Positions 17,572 to 26,113 of a DNA stretch of 64,000 nt are shown here, in pieces; positions within the stretch are counted from its first letter, which is position 1, and every line of letters starts with the position of its first letter. The notes beneath the pieces are model-generated. The model was given only the letters and a program-made list of their open reading frames with translations. It did no database searches and was not told where the DNA came from. The DNA comes from Rhabdothermincola_A sp041688815 (GTDB lineage Bacteria; Actinomycetota; Acidimicrobiia; Acidimicrobiales; Acidimicrobilacustridaceae). The DNA is taken from the NCBI GenBank assembly GCA_041688815.1, contig JBDNHK010000089.1, forward strand, positions 1 through 64,000, written 5' to 3'. A program made the position numbers and the translations under genes.

Positions 17572-17952
17572 GGCGTAGCCACCCTCGCTCATCGAGGCTG
17601 TGCATCGCTAGACGGACAACCCTGGGATTTTCGCGGCACAACCCTGTGGACGGACTGTGGACAACCGAGGCTCTCTGTGGGCATCGCGTGCAGACGCAGG
17701 TCAGATGAGTCCGTGTGCCACATGGGATCACCGTAGGCACCCCTCGCGACAGTGAACCCTGTGCAACAGCGGCACAATCTGTGGAGAAGCGTCACTGCTC
17801 ACCGACTCCGGCGGACCGGCAGCGAGCGTTCCTTGGCCACAGTCAGTGCCAATCGTCACAGCAACGCCGAACCTCCAGCTAGAAGGCCTGGAACGCCGAA
17901 GGGCCGGCATGACCGCCGGCCCTTCGCGCTCTTCGCTCAGTGGAGACCCGCT
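17572..17952. promoter_or_regulatory. dnaB upstream region with a cluster of DnaA-box-like sequences
   Basis: This 381-base gene-free stretch lies between rplI and dnaB. It holds TGTGGACGG (17645-17653), TGTGGACAA (17656-17664, an exact DnaA-box complement), TGTGGGCAT (17676-17684) and TGTGGAGAA (17780-17788), all in one orientation. The rplI terminator hairpin sits at its right end. I see no open frame with support. DnaA-dependent control of dnaB, or DnaA titration, is an inference. Confidence 0.45.
17897..17926 (-). terminator. Stem-loop after rplI
   Basis: Perfect 12-base inverted repeat (CGAAGGGCCGGC 17897-17908 and its complement 17915-17926) with a 6-base loop, 26 bases past the rplI stop. 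No strong U-run follows, so it may act as an atypical or rho-assisted terminator. Confidence 0.5.
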
Positions 17953-18399
17953 TCAGCTGGCGGTGACCTCGACCGTGATCTGGAACTCCACATCACTGTG
18001 CAGACGCACCGGCACGGGGTGCGTGCCGGTGGTCTTGATGGACTCGTCGAGGAGCAGGTGACGGCGCTCGAGTTGCACGCCGGTCTGGTCGGCGACGGCG
18101 ACGAGCACATCGTGGGCCGAGACGGACCCGAAGAGCCTGCCCTCGGCCGAGGCCCGCTCGGTGAAAGCGATGATCGCCGGCACGAGCGCCTTGGCGATCT
18201 CCTCGGCCCCCGCCCGATCGGCGGCATCCTTGAGGTCCCGGCTGCGACGCATCGCCGCGGCCTGGTGCTCGACGCCGGCGGTGGCGGTGACGGCAAAGCC
18301 CTTGGGGAGCAGGAAGTTGCGCCCGTAGCCGTCGGCGACCTCGACGAGGTCGCCCTTCTTGCCGACGCCCTGGACGTCGGAGCGCAGCAGGAGCTTCAT
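17953..18399 (-). CDS. rplI: 50S ribosomal protein L9
   Basis: L9 binds 23S rRNA at the base of the L1 stalk. At 148 residues it has the standard length: N-terminal MKLLLRSDVQGVGKKGDLVE and GYGRNFLLPKGFAVTAT, a connecting helix rich in Ala/Arg/Lys, and the C-terminal domain RLFGSVSAHDVLVAV and HPVPVRLHSDVEFQITVEV. It overlaps the rpsR stop by 4 bases (ATGA). It closes the rpsF-ssb-rpsR-rplI operon, ahead of the stem-loop at 17897. Confidence 0.97.
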   Translation of the reverse strand: MKLLLRSDVQGVGKKGDLVEVADGYGRNFLLPKGFAVTATAGVEHQAAAMRRSRDLKDAADRAGAEEIAKALVPAIIAFTERASAEGRLFGSVSAHDVLVAVADQTGVQLERRHLLLDESIKTTGTHPVPVRLHSDVEFQITVEVTAS

Positions 18400-18875
18400 T
18401 CGGCCTCCTCCACGGTCTCGACCTCGGCGATCGCCACGACCTCGATGGCCTCGACGCCATCGACGGTCACACCTTCGACCGCGATGATCTCTACGTCGGC
18501 CGCAACGACGGCTGCGGCCTCGGGACGAGGCCCACGGTCACCACGGTCACCACGGTCACCCCGGTCACCCCGGTCACCCCGGTCACCACGGTCTCGACCG
18601 CCGCGCTGGGTGGTGACCTTGGTGGCGTAGGGGAGCATCGCCATCTCCCGGGCGTTCTTGATGGCCCGGGCGATCTCGCGCTGCTGCTGGGAATCGTTGC
18701 CCGTGACCCGGCGGGCCCGGATCTTGGCGCGGTCGGACATGAACCGACGCAGCAGATTGATGTCCTTGTAATCGACGTAGTCGATCTTCTCTTGGTTCAG
18801 GACACTGATCTTCTTCTTGCTGCGACGCGCGTTGTCCTTGTTCTTGCCACGCTTGGGTGCGGTGGTCTTGGCCAT
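18396..18875 (-). CDS. rpsR: 30S ribosomal protein S18 with long C-terminal extension
   Basis: S18 pairs with S6 on the small-subunit platform. Residues about 20-78 are the conserved core: KKKISVLNQEKIDYVDYKD, LLRRFMSDRAKIRARRVTG and QQQREIARAIKNAREMAMLP. S18 is normally 70-90 residues, but this one is 159. The extra part is a DRG tripeptide repeat run encoded by seven 9-base units, then PRPEAAAVVAADVEIIAVEG and a Val/Ala/Glu-rich acidic tail ending VETVEEAE. The tail has no place in the known S18 fold. The ATG overlaps the ssb stop by one base, and its end overlaps rplI. Confidence 0.95.
   Translation of the reverse strand: MAKTTAPKRGKNKDNARRSKKKISVLNQEKIDYVDYKDINLLRRFMSDRAKIRARRVTGNDSQQQREIARAIKNAREMAMLPYATKVTTQRGGRDRGDRGDRGDRGDRGDRGDRGPRPEAAAVVAADVEIIAVEGVTVDGVEAIEVVAIAEVETVEEAE
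18532..18594 (-). repeat. Seven tandem 9-base units in the rpsR tail
   Basis: The unit is CCACGGTCA or CCCCGGTCA on the + strand, seven copies end to end with only one- or two-base changes, in frame with rpsR and giving the repeated Asp-Arg-Gly. The near-identity suggests recent slippage expansion. Copy number probably varies between strains. Confidence 0.85.
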
Positions 18876-19339
18876 CAGAACGGCTCCTCGTCCGTGTCGT
18901 ATCCGGCGGCCGGAGCGGCGCTCGGCTGGGCGCGGGGGGCGCTGGCGCCACCCTGGCCGCTGTCGTAGCCGCCCTCGCGGCGTTCGTTGCGGGTGATCTG
19001 GGCGGTGGCCCAGCGCAGGCTGGGGCCGATCTCGTCGGCCACGACCTCGACGGACACACCGGTGCCGCCGTCACGCTTCTCGTAGGTACGCACCGACAGC
19101 CGGCCGGTGACCAGCACCCGGCTGCCCTTGGTGCAGGTCTCGGCCACGTTCTCGGCCATCTGCCCGAAGCAGGTGACGTCGACGAACGACGCCTCCTCGA
19201 TCATCTCGCCACTCTGCTTGTCCTGGCGGCGGTAGTTGACCGCCAGACCCATCTTGGTGACCTGCATACCCGAGGCGGTGAACCGCAACTCGGGGTCTCG
19301 GGTGCAGTTCCCGACCATCGTCGTCTGTGCGTCTGCCAT
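18875..19339 (-). CDS. ssb: Single-stranded DNA-binding protein
   Basis: This tetrameric OB-fold protein protects single-stranded DNA during replication and repair. The 154-residue protein has TMVGNCTRDPELRFTASG, FVDVTCFGQMAENV, KGSRVLVTGRLSVRTYEKRD and VEVVADEIGPSLRWATAQI, then a Gly/Ala/Pro linker and the acidic tip YDTDEEPF that recruits partner proteins. The ribosome site AGGAGG precedes the ATG. It lies in the conserved rpsF-ssb-rpsR-rplI order, with a one-base overlap into rpsR. Confidence 0.97.
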   Translation of the reverse strand: MADAQTTMVGNCTRDPELRFTASGMQVTKMGLAVNYRRQDKQSGEMIEEASFVDVTCFGQMAENVAETCTKGSRVLVTGRLSVRTYEKRDGGTGVSVEVVADEIGPSLRWATAQITRNERREGGYDSGQGGASAPRAQPSAAPAAGYDTDEEPF

Positions 19340-19357
19340 GGAAATGAGCCTCCTGAC

Positions 19358-19702
19358 TCAGCCGGCCTCGGCGACCGGGGTCGCCTCGCCGACGAGCCCG
19401 CGACGGGCCGCTTCACGGTCGGGGAGGCGCAGTGCCTTGTGGCGGACGACGGTGTCCGCGAGATGGAGCTGGCGCTCGACCTCGTGCAGATCACGACCTT
19501 CGGTCACGATCTCGAGCACGACGTAGATGCCCTCCCATTTGTGGTTGATCTCGTAAGCGAAACGCCGACGACCCCACAAGTCGCGTTTGGCGATTCGGCC
19601 GCCACCAGCCTCAACAGCGGTGTCGACCGACTTCAGGTGTTCGGCGACGGCGGCATCGTCGATGTCGCCGTCGAAGATGATCATGAGTTCGTAGGCCCGC
19701 AT
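19358..19702 (-). CDS. rpsF: 30S ribosomal protein S6
   Basis: S6 is the S18 partner in the 30S platform. The 114 residues start MRAYELMIIFDGDID. The typical GGRIAKRDLWGRRRFAYEIN and HKWEGIYVVLEI follow, then HLADTVVRHKALRLPDR. The C-terminus has a short Ala/Glu tail. The ATG at 19702 gives the standard start. A TTG three codons earlier sits nearer the GGGAGG ribosome site and is an alternative. It is the first gene of the operon. The 199 bases before it, up to the divergent P450 at 19902, hold several GGGACCC-type repeats that could form leader structures. Confidence 0.96.
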   Translation of the reverse strand: MRAYELMIIFDGDIDDAAVAEHLKSVDTAVEAGGGRIAKRDLWGRRRFAYEINHKWEGIYVVLEIVTEGRDLHEVERQLHLADTVVRHKALRLPDREAARRGLVGEATPVAEAG

Positions 19703-19901
19703 AACGAGCAAACACCTCCCTCTGGACCCGGGGGCCCTCGTAGGGACCCCGGGGCCCCGTCAGCACGGGGCAGGGCTTCAATTGGACCCTGGGACCCTAC
19801 TGGACCAGGAGCCCGTTTCCCAAAGGCCCGATGTGATGAGCACAGTGTGCACCGAGGGTGTGACACTCCCCCCGCCGTGACGGTTCCACTAGACCGTCCC
19901 C

Positions 19902-21085
19902 ATGAGCCTCGCCGACTTCGATCCGTTCGCGGCCCGAGACGACATCCCCCACGATCAGTTCGCCGAGCTGCGGCGTACGTGCCCCGTCGCTCGCACCCCC
20001 ACCGGCTGGTACCTCGCCACCCGCGACGACGTGCACGGGCCACCAAGGCTGTCGACGTGTTCGTCTCGAGTTTCCGTGAGCCCGGCGTCGACGTCCCCGA
20101 GGAAGAGAAGCTCGTCTCCGAGATCGCCGAGCCCCGCCACGGCCAGGTGCGGCGGATCATCAACGCCACTGTGGCCCACCACAAGTCGATGCACACCGAA
20201 CCATTCGTCCATCAACTGTGCGTCGACCACCTCACCCCGGTGGTGGCGCGTGGTCACGGAGAACTGGTCGCGGAGTTCATCGCCCCGGTCCCCATCAACG
20301 TCATCGCCCACCTCATCGGCGTGCCCCGCGCCGACTGGGTCCGGTTCCGGACCTGGTCCGACGAGGTGGTCGAGGGGACCTACCCCACCAAGCACCGCAA
20401 CGAACGGGGTGAAGGCCTCGCCGGCGCCCACCCGGAGTTCACCGCCTACATCGACGCCCTCGTCACCCGACGCCGCACCGACCCCGACCGCCCCGACGAC
20501 CTCGTCACCCGCCTCGTCGAGACCGAGATCGACGGGCATCGCCTCACCGACGTCGAGATCCGCACGCAACTCGTCTTCCTCATCATCTCCGGCAACGAGA
20601 CCACCCGGCACCTCATCGGCAACCTGATCGGGCGGGTGATCGCCGATCGCGCCCTGTTCGAGTTGCTGGCCGGCGACCGGAGCCTGATCGAGATGGCCGT
20701 CGAGGAGTCCCTTCGCATCGACCCCCCGCGCCACCTGCTCATCCGTGACTGCGCCCAGGCCACCGACGTGTTCGGCCCGTCCATGCAACCGGGCGAGAAG
20801 ATCGTGTTCGGCCTGGCGTCGGCGAACCGGGACGAGGGCGTGTTCGCCGAGCCCGGACAGTTCGTGGTGGGCCGTCACAACGTCCGCGACCACGTGGCCT
20901 TCGGCGGCGGCCCCCACATCTGCCCCGGGGCCAGCCTGGCCCGCCTCGAGGCCCGAGTGGCGCTCGAGGTGTTCCTCGACCTGGTCGGCACGGCCATCTT
21001 CACCGCGGGCTACACGTGGACGAAGACCCCCGTGTTCTGGGCGAACGGCCCTCGCGAACTGCCGGTGGAGCTCACGCCCCGCTGA
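19902..21085 (+). pseudogene. Cytochrome P450 with a single-base frameshift near the N-terminus
   Basis: P450s are haem monooxygenases. The start frame (MSLADFDPFAARDDIPHDQF, TGWYLATRDDVH) runs to about 20036. The homologous reading then continues one frame over with RATKAVDVFVSSFREPGVD to the stop at 21085. Adding one C after GTGCAC would restore a single frame of about 394 codons. The rest is intact: I-helix LIISGNETTRHL, EESLRIDPP in place of the ExxR region, and the haem loop FGGGPHICPGASLARLE with the Cys ligand. Either a recent mutation or a sequencing error explains this. The 3' end overlaps the DUF192 gene on the other strand by 14 bases. Confidence 0.85.
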
Positions 21086-21668
21086 CCTGGGCCGAACCTC
21101 TCGGCCCTGTACCCGAGCTCGGAACACAGTCCCCGCCCAGTCGGAGCGTGCTGTCGGCGTCGATGTCGAGGTCGGCCAACGCACCGGCCGGCACCTCGAG
21201 CGCCCACCGGTAGGGCCCAGTTGCGGGATACACGGGACAGTTCTCGACCTCGTCGGGGCACGGGTCCATGTCGGTGTCCGACACCACCGTCCCGTCGGCG
21301 TCCACGAACACGATGGACAGGGGGATGCGGGTGTTGCGCATGAAGAAGCTGCCGGTGGTGTCGGTCGGCCAGACGAAGGCCATCCCGTCGGCCCCGCCCA
21401 GACCCGGGTCGGTGACCTCCATCAGCCCTCGGGACCGCTCGACGGCGTCATCGGCCAGCCACACGCACCATTCGCGGGTCGACCCGTCGGGATCGGTCAC
21501 GATCAGGGTCGTCGCGCTGAACCCCGAGGGGCCCACTCCCCTGGAGACCGAGGTGGTGGACGCGGCCGTCGACCCGGAGTCACCACCACCGGAGCAGGCG
21601 GCAACGAGCAGCAGGACGACGAGCACCAGCAGGGCTGACGAGACCCGGCCGTGGGTCGCTCGACGCAT
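21072..21668 (-). CDS. DUF192-family lipoprotein
   Basis: The protein has 198 residues. It begins with a lipoprotein signal, SALLVLVVLLLVAACSGGG (lipobox VAAC). A Ser/Thr-rich spacer leads to a DUF192 domain: WCVWLADDAVERSRGLMEV, MAFVWPTDTTGSFFMRNTRI, PLSIVFVDADGTVV and WALEVPAGALADLDI. DUF192 proteins are small extracytoplasmic domains of unknown biochemical role. The ATG at 21668 gives the signal peptide directly. A GTG at 21686 overlapping the panB stop (GTGA) adds six residues and may be the coupled start. Confidence 0.88.
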   Translation of the reverse strand: MRRATHGRVSSALLVLVVLLLVAACSGGGDSGSTAASTTSVSRGVGPSGFSATTLIVTDPDGSTREWCVWLADDAVERSRGLMEVTDPGLGGADGMAFVWPTDTTGSFFMRNTRIPLSIVFVDADGTVVSDTDMDPCPDEVENCPVYPATGPYRWALEVPAGALADLDIDADSTLRLGGDCVPSSGTGPRGSAQVSGA

Positions 21669-21682
21669 CGCCACCGCGGGGG

Positions 21683-22546
21683 TCACGCCGTGTGAGCCGT
21701 GCTCCCGTACAACCCGAGGCTTTCCGCGGTGTCGGCCGAGAGGTGGTAGCTCTCCTCGGGGCTCGGGAACCGGCCCGACCGGACGTCGGCCGCGAACGCG
21801 CCGATGGCGCTCACGGCGTCGGCCTTGAGCGACGCGTACCGGCGAACGAACTTGGGGGTGATCCGGTCCTCGATGCCCAGCAGATCGTGCAGCACCAGAA
21901 CCTGGCCGTCGCAGTACGCCCCGGCCCCGATCCCGATCGTGGGTACGTCGACGGCGTCGGTCACCATCCGCGCCACCTCGTCGGGGATGCCCTCGACCAC
22001 GATGGCGAAGCAGCCCGCGTGGGCCAGCGCCTTGGCGTCGTCGACGAGGGCCAGCGCGGCCTCGTGCCGACGGCCCTGCACCTTGAACCCACCCATGGCG
22101 TTGACGGACTGCGGGGTGAGCCCGATGTGGCCCATCACCGGGATCTCGGCGTCGACCAGCGCCTCGATCATCGGGACTCGCTTGCGCCCCCCCTCGAGCT
22201 TCACCGCCTGGGCCCCGGCGCGGATCAGGGTGGCTGCGTTGACCACGGTGTCGGTGACCGACACGTGGTAGCTCATCCACGGCAGATCGGCCACCACCAG
22301 GGCCGACGGTCGGGCCCGGGCCACGGCGGCGGTGTGATGGGCCATGTCGGCCACCGTCACCGACAGGGTGTCGTCGTAACCGAGGACGACCATCGCCACC
22401 GAGTCACCGACGAGGATCAGGTCGACCCCCGCTTCGTCGACCATACGCGCCCCGGGGGCGTCGTAGGCCGTCACCATCACCAGCGGTTCGGCACCCCGTC
22501 CGGCCTTTCGGGCCTGGACCGCGGGCACGGTGACACGTGAGCTCAT
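21683..22546 (-). CDS. panB: Ketopantoate hydroxymethyltransferase
   Basis: PanB catalyses the first committed step of pantothenate and CoA synthesis, adding a hydroxymethyl group from methylene-THF to ketoisovalerate. The 287-residue protein has the expected order: LVMVTAYDAPGARMVDEAGV, ILVGDSVAMVVLGYDDT, DLPWMSYHVS, AVKLEGG, PVMGHIGLTPQSVNAMGGFK, IVVEGIPDEVARMVT, TIGIGAGAYCDGQVLVLHD and FVRRYASL. A GGAGG site precedes the ATG. The downstream lipoprotein overlaps or abuts. No panC or panD is in the window. Confidence 0.96.
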   Translation of the reverse strand: MSSRVTVPAVQARKAGRGAEPLVMVTAYDAPGARMVDEAGVDLILVGDSVAMVVLGYDDTLSVTVADMAHHTAAVARARPSALVVADLPWMSYHVSVTDTVVNAATLIRAGAQAVKLEGGRKRVPMIEALVDAEIPVMGHIGLTPQSVNAMGGFKVQGRRHEAALALVDDAKALAHAGCFAIVVEGIPDEVARMVTDAVDVPTIGIGAGAYCDGQVLVLHDLLGIEDRITPKFVRRYASLKADAVSAIGAFAADVRSGRFPSPEESYHLSADTAESLGLYGSTAHTA

Positions 22547-22702
22547 CGGAGCCTCCAGTTGTCCGTCCAGCGCCCCTCGGCTGCCGGCGGTAGCTCAACG
22601 CTAACCACGTTCGGGCGCCGACCGCCACATGACAGGCGGCACAGCCACCACCGGCACCAGGGCCGGTGCGGGGGAAGCAGTTCCCGCCCCTTCGAGAGGG
22701 GG

Positions 22703-24886
22703 TCAACCCGGGCCGGGGGCGATGGTGGTACTCGACGGAGGTGGCGCGGTGGTGGGTGGTGTCGTGGTGGTCGGCGGCCGGGTCGTCGGAGTGATCGGCG
22801 GTTCTATCGGAGGCGTCGTGCCCGTCGGTGTCGACGACGTCGGCGACGGCGGCGACGGCGTGGTGGCGTCGGGGGCGACCTCGGTGCTGCGTTCGGGCCG
22901 CTCGAAGGCGCACGCGTCGAGTTCGCGAGTCGCCGAGGTCATGAACTTGCGCCAGATCGTGGCCGGCAGAGAACCACCGGTGACCTCGATGCCGTGCACG
23001 TTCTTCATCAACCTCGACTCGGTGCCCGGGTAACCCACCCACACCGCGGCGGTGAGCCGACACGTATAGCCCACGAACCAGGCGTCCTTGTACTCGTCGG
23101 TGGTGCCGGTCTTGCCGGCCGCCGGTTGACCGAACTGTGCGCCCTTGCCCGTGCCGCCCTCGACCACCTGGTTGAGCGCCCAGTTCACCTGCTTGGCCTG
23201 CTCGGGATCGAGCACCTCGTCGCGAGTCACCTCGTTCTCGTAGAGCACCATGCCGCGGGCGTCGGTGACCCGCGTGACGACGTAAGGGTCGATGTGGACA
23301 CCGTTGTCGGCGAAGGTCGAGTAGGCCGAAGCCATGTCGAGGACCGACACCTCCTCGGTTCCGAGGACCGTCGCCGGGAAGGGATCGAGCGGGCTGGTGA
23401 TGCCCAGCCGCTTGGCCATCGCCACCACGTTCTCCGGGCCGACCTCGAGCATCAACTGCGCATAAGCGGTGTTCGACGACTTGGCGGTGGCCGAGACCAG
23501 ATCGAGGCGGCCGAGGCCGGCGTCGCCGTAGTTGCCGACCTCCCAGTCCTGGCCGTCGTTGGCCCCGGGGATGACGAGCTTGGCCGGGGCGTTGTAGGTC
23601 TTGGTGAGGGGGATCCCCTGCGCCACCGCCTCGGCCAGGGCGAATGGCTTGAACGACGAGCCGGGCTGGCGCCCACCGCCACCACCCAGAGTGCCGGTGG
23701 CCAGGTTCACCTTGTTGTTGTCGAAGTCGTTGCCGCCGTACATGGCCCGAACCGCGCCGAGCTCGTCGATGGCGACGAGGGCCCCCGCCGGATCGTCCGG
23801 ACGGTCGAGAGTGGAGGTGACGGCGTCGGCTGCGGCTTCCTGCATGCCCATGTCGATGGTGGTGTAGACCCGCAGCCCGCCGCCGAACGCGTCGGCATCG
23901 GTGAAGCCGCCCTCCCGCACCAACCACTGGCGAACGTGATCGACGAAGTACTCGGTACCCCATTGGGGGTTGGCGACATCACCGTAGTTGCGTTGCACGG
24001 TACGGGGCCCGACGGTCTCGAACTTGGTCGCTTTCGCGGCGCCGTACTCCGTCTGGGTGATCGACCCCACGACCAGCATGGCGTCGAGGACCGAGTTGCG
24101 CCGATTGACGGCGGTGGCGAGATTCGCGACGGCGTTGCGATCCTCGGGCCCGCGGTTGGCGTCCGCGGTCTCCGGAGCCCGGATGAGCCCGGCCAGGTAC
24201 GCCGCCTCGGGGAGCGTCAGCTGCTCGACGGGCTTCGAGAAATACGTGCGCGACGCCGCCTCCACGCCGTAGGCCCCGCGACCGAAGTAGATGGTGTTGA
24301 GGTAGCGCAGGAGGATCTCCTGTTTGGGCAGCTCCCGTTCGAGCTTCACTGCCAGCGCCGCTTCCTTCAGCTTGCGGGTGTAGGTGCGCTCCTGGGTGAG
24401 ATAGACGTTCTTCACGTACTGCTGGGTGATGGTGGACCCACCCTGTTGCTCGCCCTGATTCCGCAAGTTGGCCCACAAGGCCCGACCGATACCGATCGGG
24501 TCGACGCCGGCGTGGTTGTAGAAGTCGCGATCCTCGGCGGCGAGCACGGCGTCGATCAGCACCGGCGGCAACCGGTCGTAGGTCACGTTGACCCGGTCGA
24601 CCGCCCCGCTCAGCTGAGCGATCGAGTTGTCCTGATTGCAACCGGTGGTGACATCGGAGGCGCAGACGAAGGTCGTCTGGTCGAGCCGAGGATCCTTGTC
24701 GGGCAGCGGAACCTGGGTGAACAGGTACCCCACCCCGGAGACACCCAGCACGAACAGCAGGGCCAGCAGGAACCAGGCGCGACGCCAGCGCCAGACGATG
24801 GTTCCCTTCTCCGATCGCCGCTGCCGTCGCCGTCGCCGACTCGTAGGCCGACCCACAGGGGCCGATGCCGACTTCTCGGTGACCAC
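22703..24886 (-). CDS. Class A penicillin-binding protein (bifunctional transglycosylase/transpeptidase)
   Basis: This membrane-anchored enzyme polymerises and crosslinks peptidoglycan. The 727-residue protein has a basic cytoplasmic start, a signal anchor (about 35-58), and a GT51 transglycosylase with AAEDRDFYNHAGVDP, GGSTITQQYVKNVYL, LKEAALAVKLE and LLRYLNTIYFGRGAYGVEAA. The transpeptidase has SxxK in GRQPGSSFKPFA, SSNTAYAQL (SxN) and AAGKTGTTDEYKDAWFVGYT (KTG). A tail of about 80 residues is rich in Thr and Pro (PTSSTPTGTTPP), probably a wall-spanning linker. The start is GTG. It is followed by panB on the same strand. Confidence 0.95.
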   Translation of the reverse strand: MVTEKSASAPVGRPTSRRRRRQRRSEKGTIVWRWRRAWFLLALLFVLGVSGVGYLFTQVPLPDKDPRLDQTTFVCASDVTTGCNQDNSIAQLSGAVDRVNVTYDRLPPVLIDAVLAAEDRDFYNHAGVDPIGIGRALWANLRNQGEQQGGSTITQQYVKNVYLTQERTYTRKLKEAALAVKLERELPKQEILLRYLNTIYFGRGAYGVEAASRTYFSKPVEQLTLPEAAYLAGLIRAPETADANRGPEDRNAVANLATAVNRRNSVLDAMLVVGSITQTEYGAAKATKFETVGPRTVQRNYGDVANPQWGTEYFVDHVRQWLVREGGFTDADAFGGGLRVYTTIDMGMQEAAADAVTSTLDRPDDPAGALVAIDELGAVRAMYGGNDFDNNKVNLATGTLGGGGGRQPGSSFKPFALAEAVAQGIPLTKTYNAPAKLVIPGANDGQDWEVGNYGDAGLGRLDLVSATAKSSNTAYAQLMLEVGPENVVAMAKRLGITSPLDPFPATVLGTEEVSVLDMASAYSTFADNGVHIDPYVVTRVTDARGMVLYENEVTRDEVLDPEQAKQVNWALNQVVEGGTGKGAQFGQPAAGKTGTTDEYKDAWFVGYTCRLTAAVWVGYPGTESRLMKNVHGIEVTGGSLPATIWRKFMTSATRELDACAFERPERSTEVAPDATTPSPPSPTSSTPTGTTPPIEPPITPTTRPPTTTTPPTTAPPPSSTTIAPGPG

Positions 24887-24893
24887 TAGCCCC

Positions 24894-25292
24894 TCACGCC
24901 GAACGAGCCGGAGTCAGCACGAAGGTCCGGGCGAGGTGATTCCAACGGCAGTTCCGGCACACCTCGACGACATAGCACGAGAACTCCCCCGACCGCCGGG
25001 CGAAACCCTTCAATTCGGAAGCCGAGGTGATGCAACGACCGTGGCTCGGAAGGCGCGGACCGAACACATACGAGACCAACACCAACTTGTCGGCTTCGCA
25101 GATCGGGCAGTCGAGACGACAGGGCTCGCCCACCTCGCGTGCGGCGCGCACCAGTTCGGGGTGGGCGTCGCACACCTCGTGTCGGGCCAGGCGCCCCTTG
25201 CGATACTCCGAGACCAGGTGTTGGCGCGCGAGGCGGTAGTCGATCTCTCCGGGAGACACCGCTCCCTTGATCGAACCCCTCGTGAAGCTCAC
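24894..25292 (-). CDS. DUF5318-family zinc-ribbon-like protein
   Basis: The protein has 132 residues and matches the actinomycete DUF5318 family, which commonly lies next to a class A PBP as here (7 bases upstream of the PBP gene). Conserved pieces are GEIDYRLARQHLVSEYRKG, EVCDAHPELVRAAREVG, CRLDCPICEADKLVLVSYVF and VVEVCRNCRWNHLARTFVL. The two CxxC pairs suggest a zinc site. Function is unknown. The GTG at 25292 is supported by a TACCCT box 8 bases upstream. Confidence 0.88.
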   Translation of the reverse strand: MSFTRGSIKGAVSPGEIDYRLARQHLVSEYRKGRLARHEVCDAHPELVRAAREVGEPCRLDCPICEADKLVLVSYVFGPRLPSHGRCITSASELKGFARRSGEFSCYVVEVCRNCRWNHLARTFVLTPARSA

Positions 25293-25300
25293 GGCTGGAG

Positions 25301-25306
25301 AGGGTA
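25301..25306 (-). promoter_or_regulatory. -10 box TACCCT, likely leaderless promoter for DUF5318-PBP
   Basis: TACCCT on the minus strand, 8 bases before the GTG at 25292, with no ribosome site between. Confidence 0.4.
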
Positions 25307-25380
25307 CCCAGCGCGCCGGGTGGAAAGGCCGCAAGACCGGCGTCCGCCGACCGGACCGGGCCTTCTGGGAGACTTCGGGG

Positions 25381-26091
25381 ATGCCACCGCTCAGCGCTGC
25401 CACCGGTTTCCCCAACAGCGATCCCGAGCTCCCCGACGACACGGTCAGCTACGGCCCCGAGATCAACGACGAACGAGAGCTCCGCCTGCTCGGCACCCCC
25501 GACCGCAAACGGGTCCTGGTGCTCGGGTCAGGAGGCGGTCGGGCCCCGGTGGTTCTCGCCCGCAGCGGGGCGCACGTCATCGTGGTCGACAACGACCATC
25601 GTGCCCTCGATGCAGCTCGCGGTCGCGCCGAACAGCACGAGTGCCGCCTCGAGCTCCACCAAGCCGACCTGGCCGAGCTGGCCTTCATCCGCGCCGACAC
25701 CGTCGACCTCGCCCTGTCGGTGTACGAGCTGGGTCGCCAGAGCGATCTCGACCGGGTGCTGCGCCAGGTGCACCGGGTGCTGCGCACCGGCAGTGCCTTC
25801 GTGTGTTCGTTCCCCCATCCCGCCTACTTGATGCTCGATCCCGCCGCCGACGACCCCTTCCGCGTCGTCCATCGCTACCTCGACCGGGCCGGCCGAGCCG
25901 AGAACGACGGGGTGGTGTTCCCGCGATCGATCGCGGAGATCTTCGGCTCGTTCGCCCGCGCCAACTTCCGGATCGACGCCCTGCTGGAACCGGGCCTCGA
26001 AGAGCGCGACCGGCAGGGACCCCACTGGAGCGAGGCCATGCGCCGAGTGCCGGCCACCCTCGTCATCCGCGCCCGCAAAGAGGGCAACTGA
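25381..26091 (+). CDS. SAM-dependent methyltransferase, class I
   Basis: The 236-residue protein has a Rossmann methyltransferase core. Motif I is VLVLGSGGGRAPVVLARSG, followed by VIVVDNDHRALDAARGRAEQ, then LHQADLAELAFIRADTVDLA and LDRVLRQVHRVLRTGSAFVC. This is the layout of the Methyltransf_11 group. The substrate is not identifiable. The ATG is preceded by a purine stretch (GGGAGACTTCGGGG). It is divergent from DUF5318-PBP and convergent with cca (22 bases between stops). Confidence 0.82.
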   Translation: MPPLSAATGFPNSDPELPDDTVSYGPEINDERELRLLGTPDRKRVLVLGSGGGRAPVVLARSGAHVIVVDNDHRALDAARGRAEQHECRLELHQADLAELAFIRADTVDLALSVYELGRQSDLDRVLRQVHRVLRTGSAFVCSFPHPAYLMLDPAADDPFRVVHRYLDRAGRAENDGVVFPRSIAEIFGSFARANFRIDALLEPGLEERDRQGPHWSEAMRRVPATLVIRARKEGN

Positions 26092-26113
26092 GCCCGACCG
26101 GCCGAGAAGCAGA

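Noticed and set aside
15112..17736. Very long open frame on the + strand opposite dnaB
   Set aside because: It has no recognisable domain, and the composition is the mirror of the DnaB codons. Such antisense frames are common in GC-rich DNA, and dnaB is certain.
18532..18594. Short regular repeats resembling a repeat array
   Set aside because: The units are 9 bases with no spacers and in frame with rpsR. This is not a CRISPR array.
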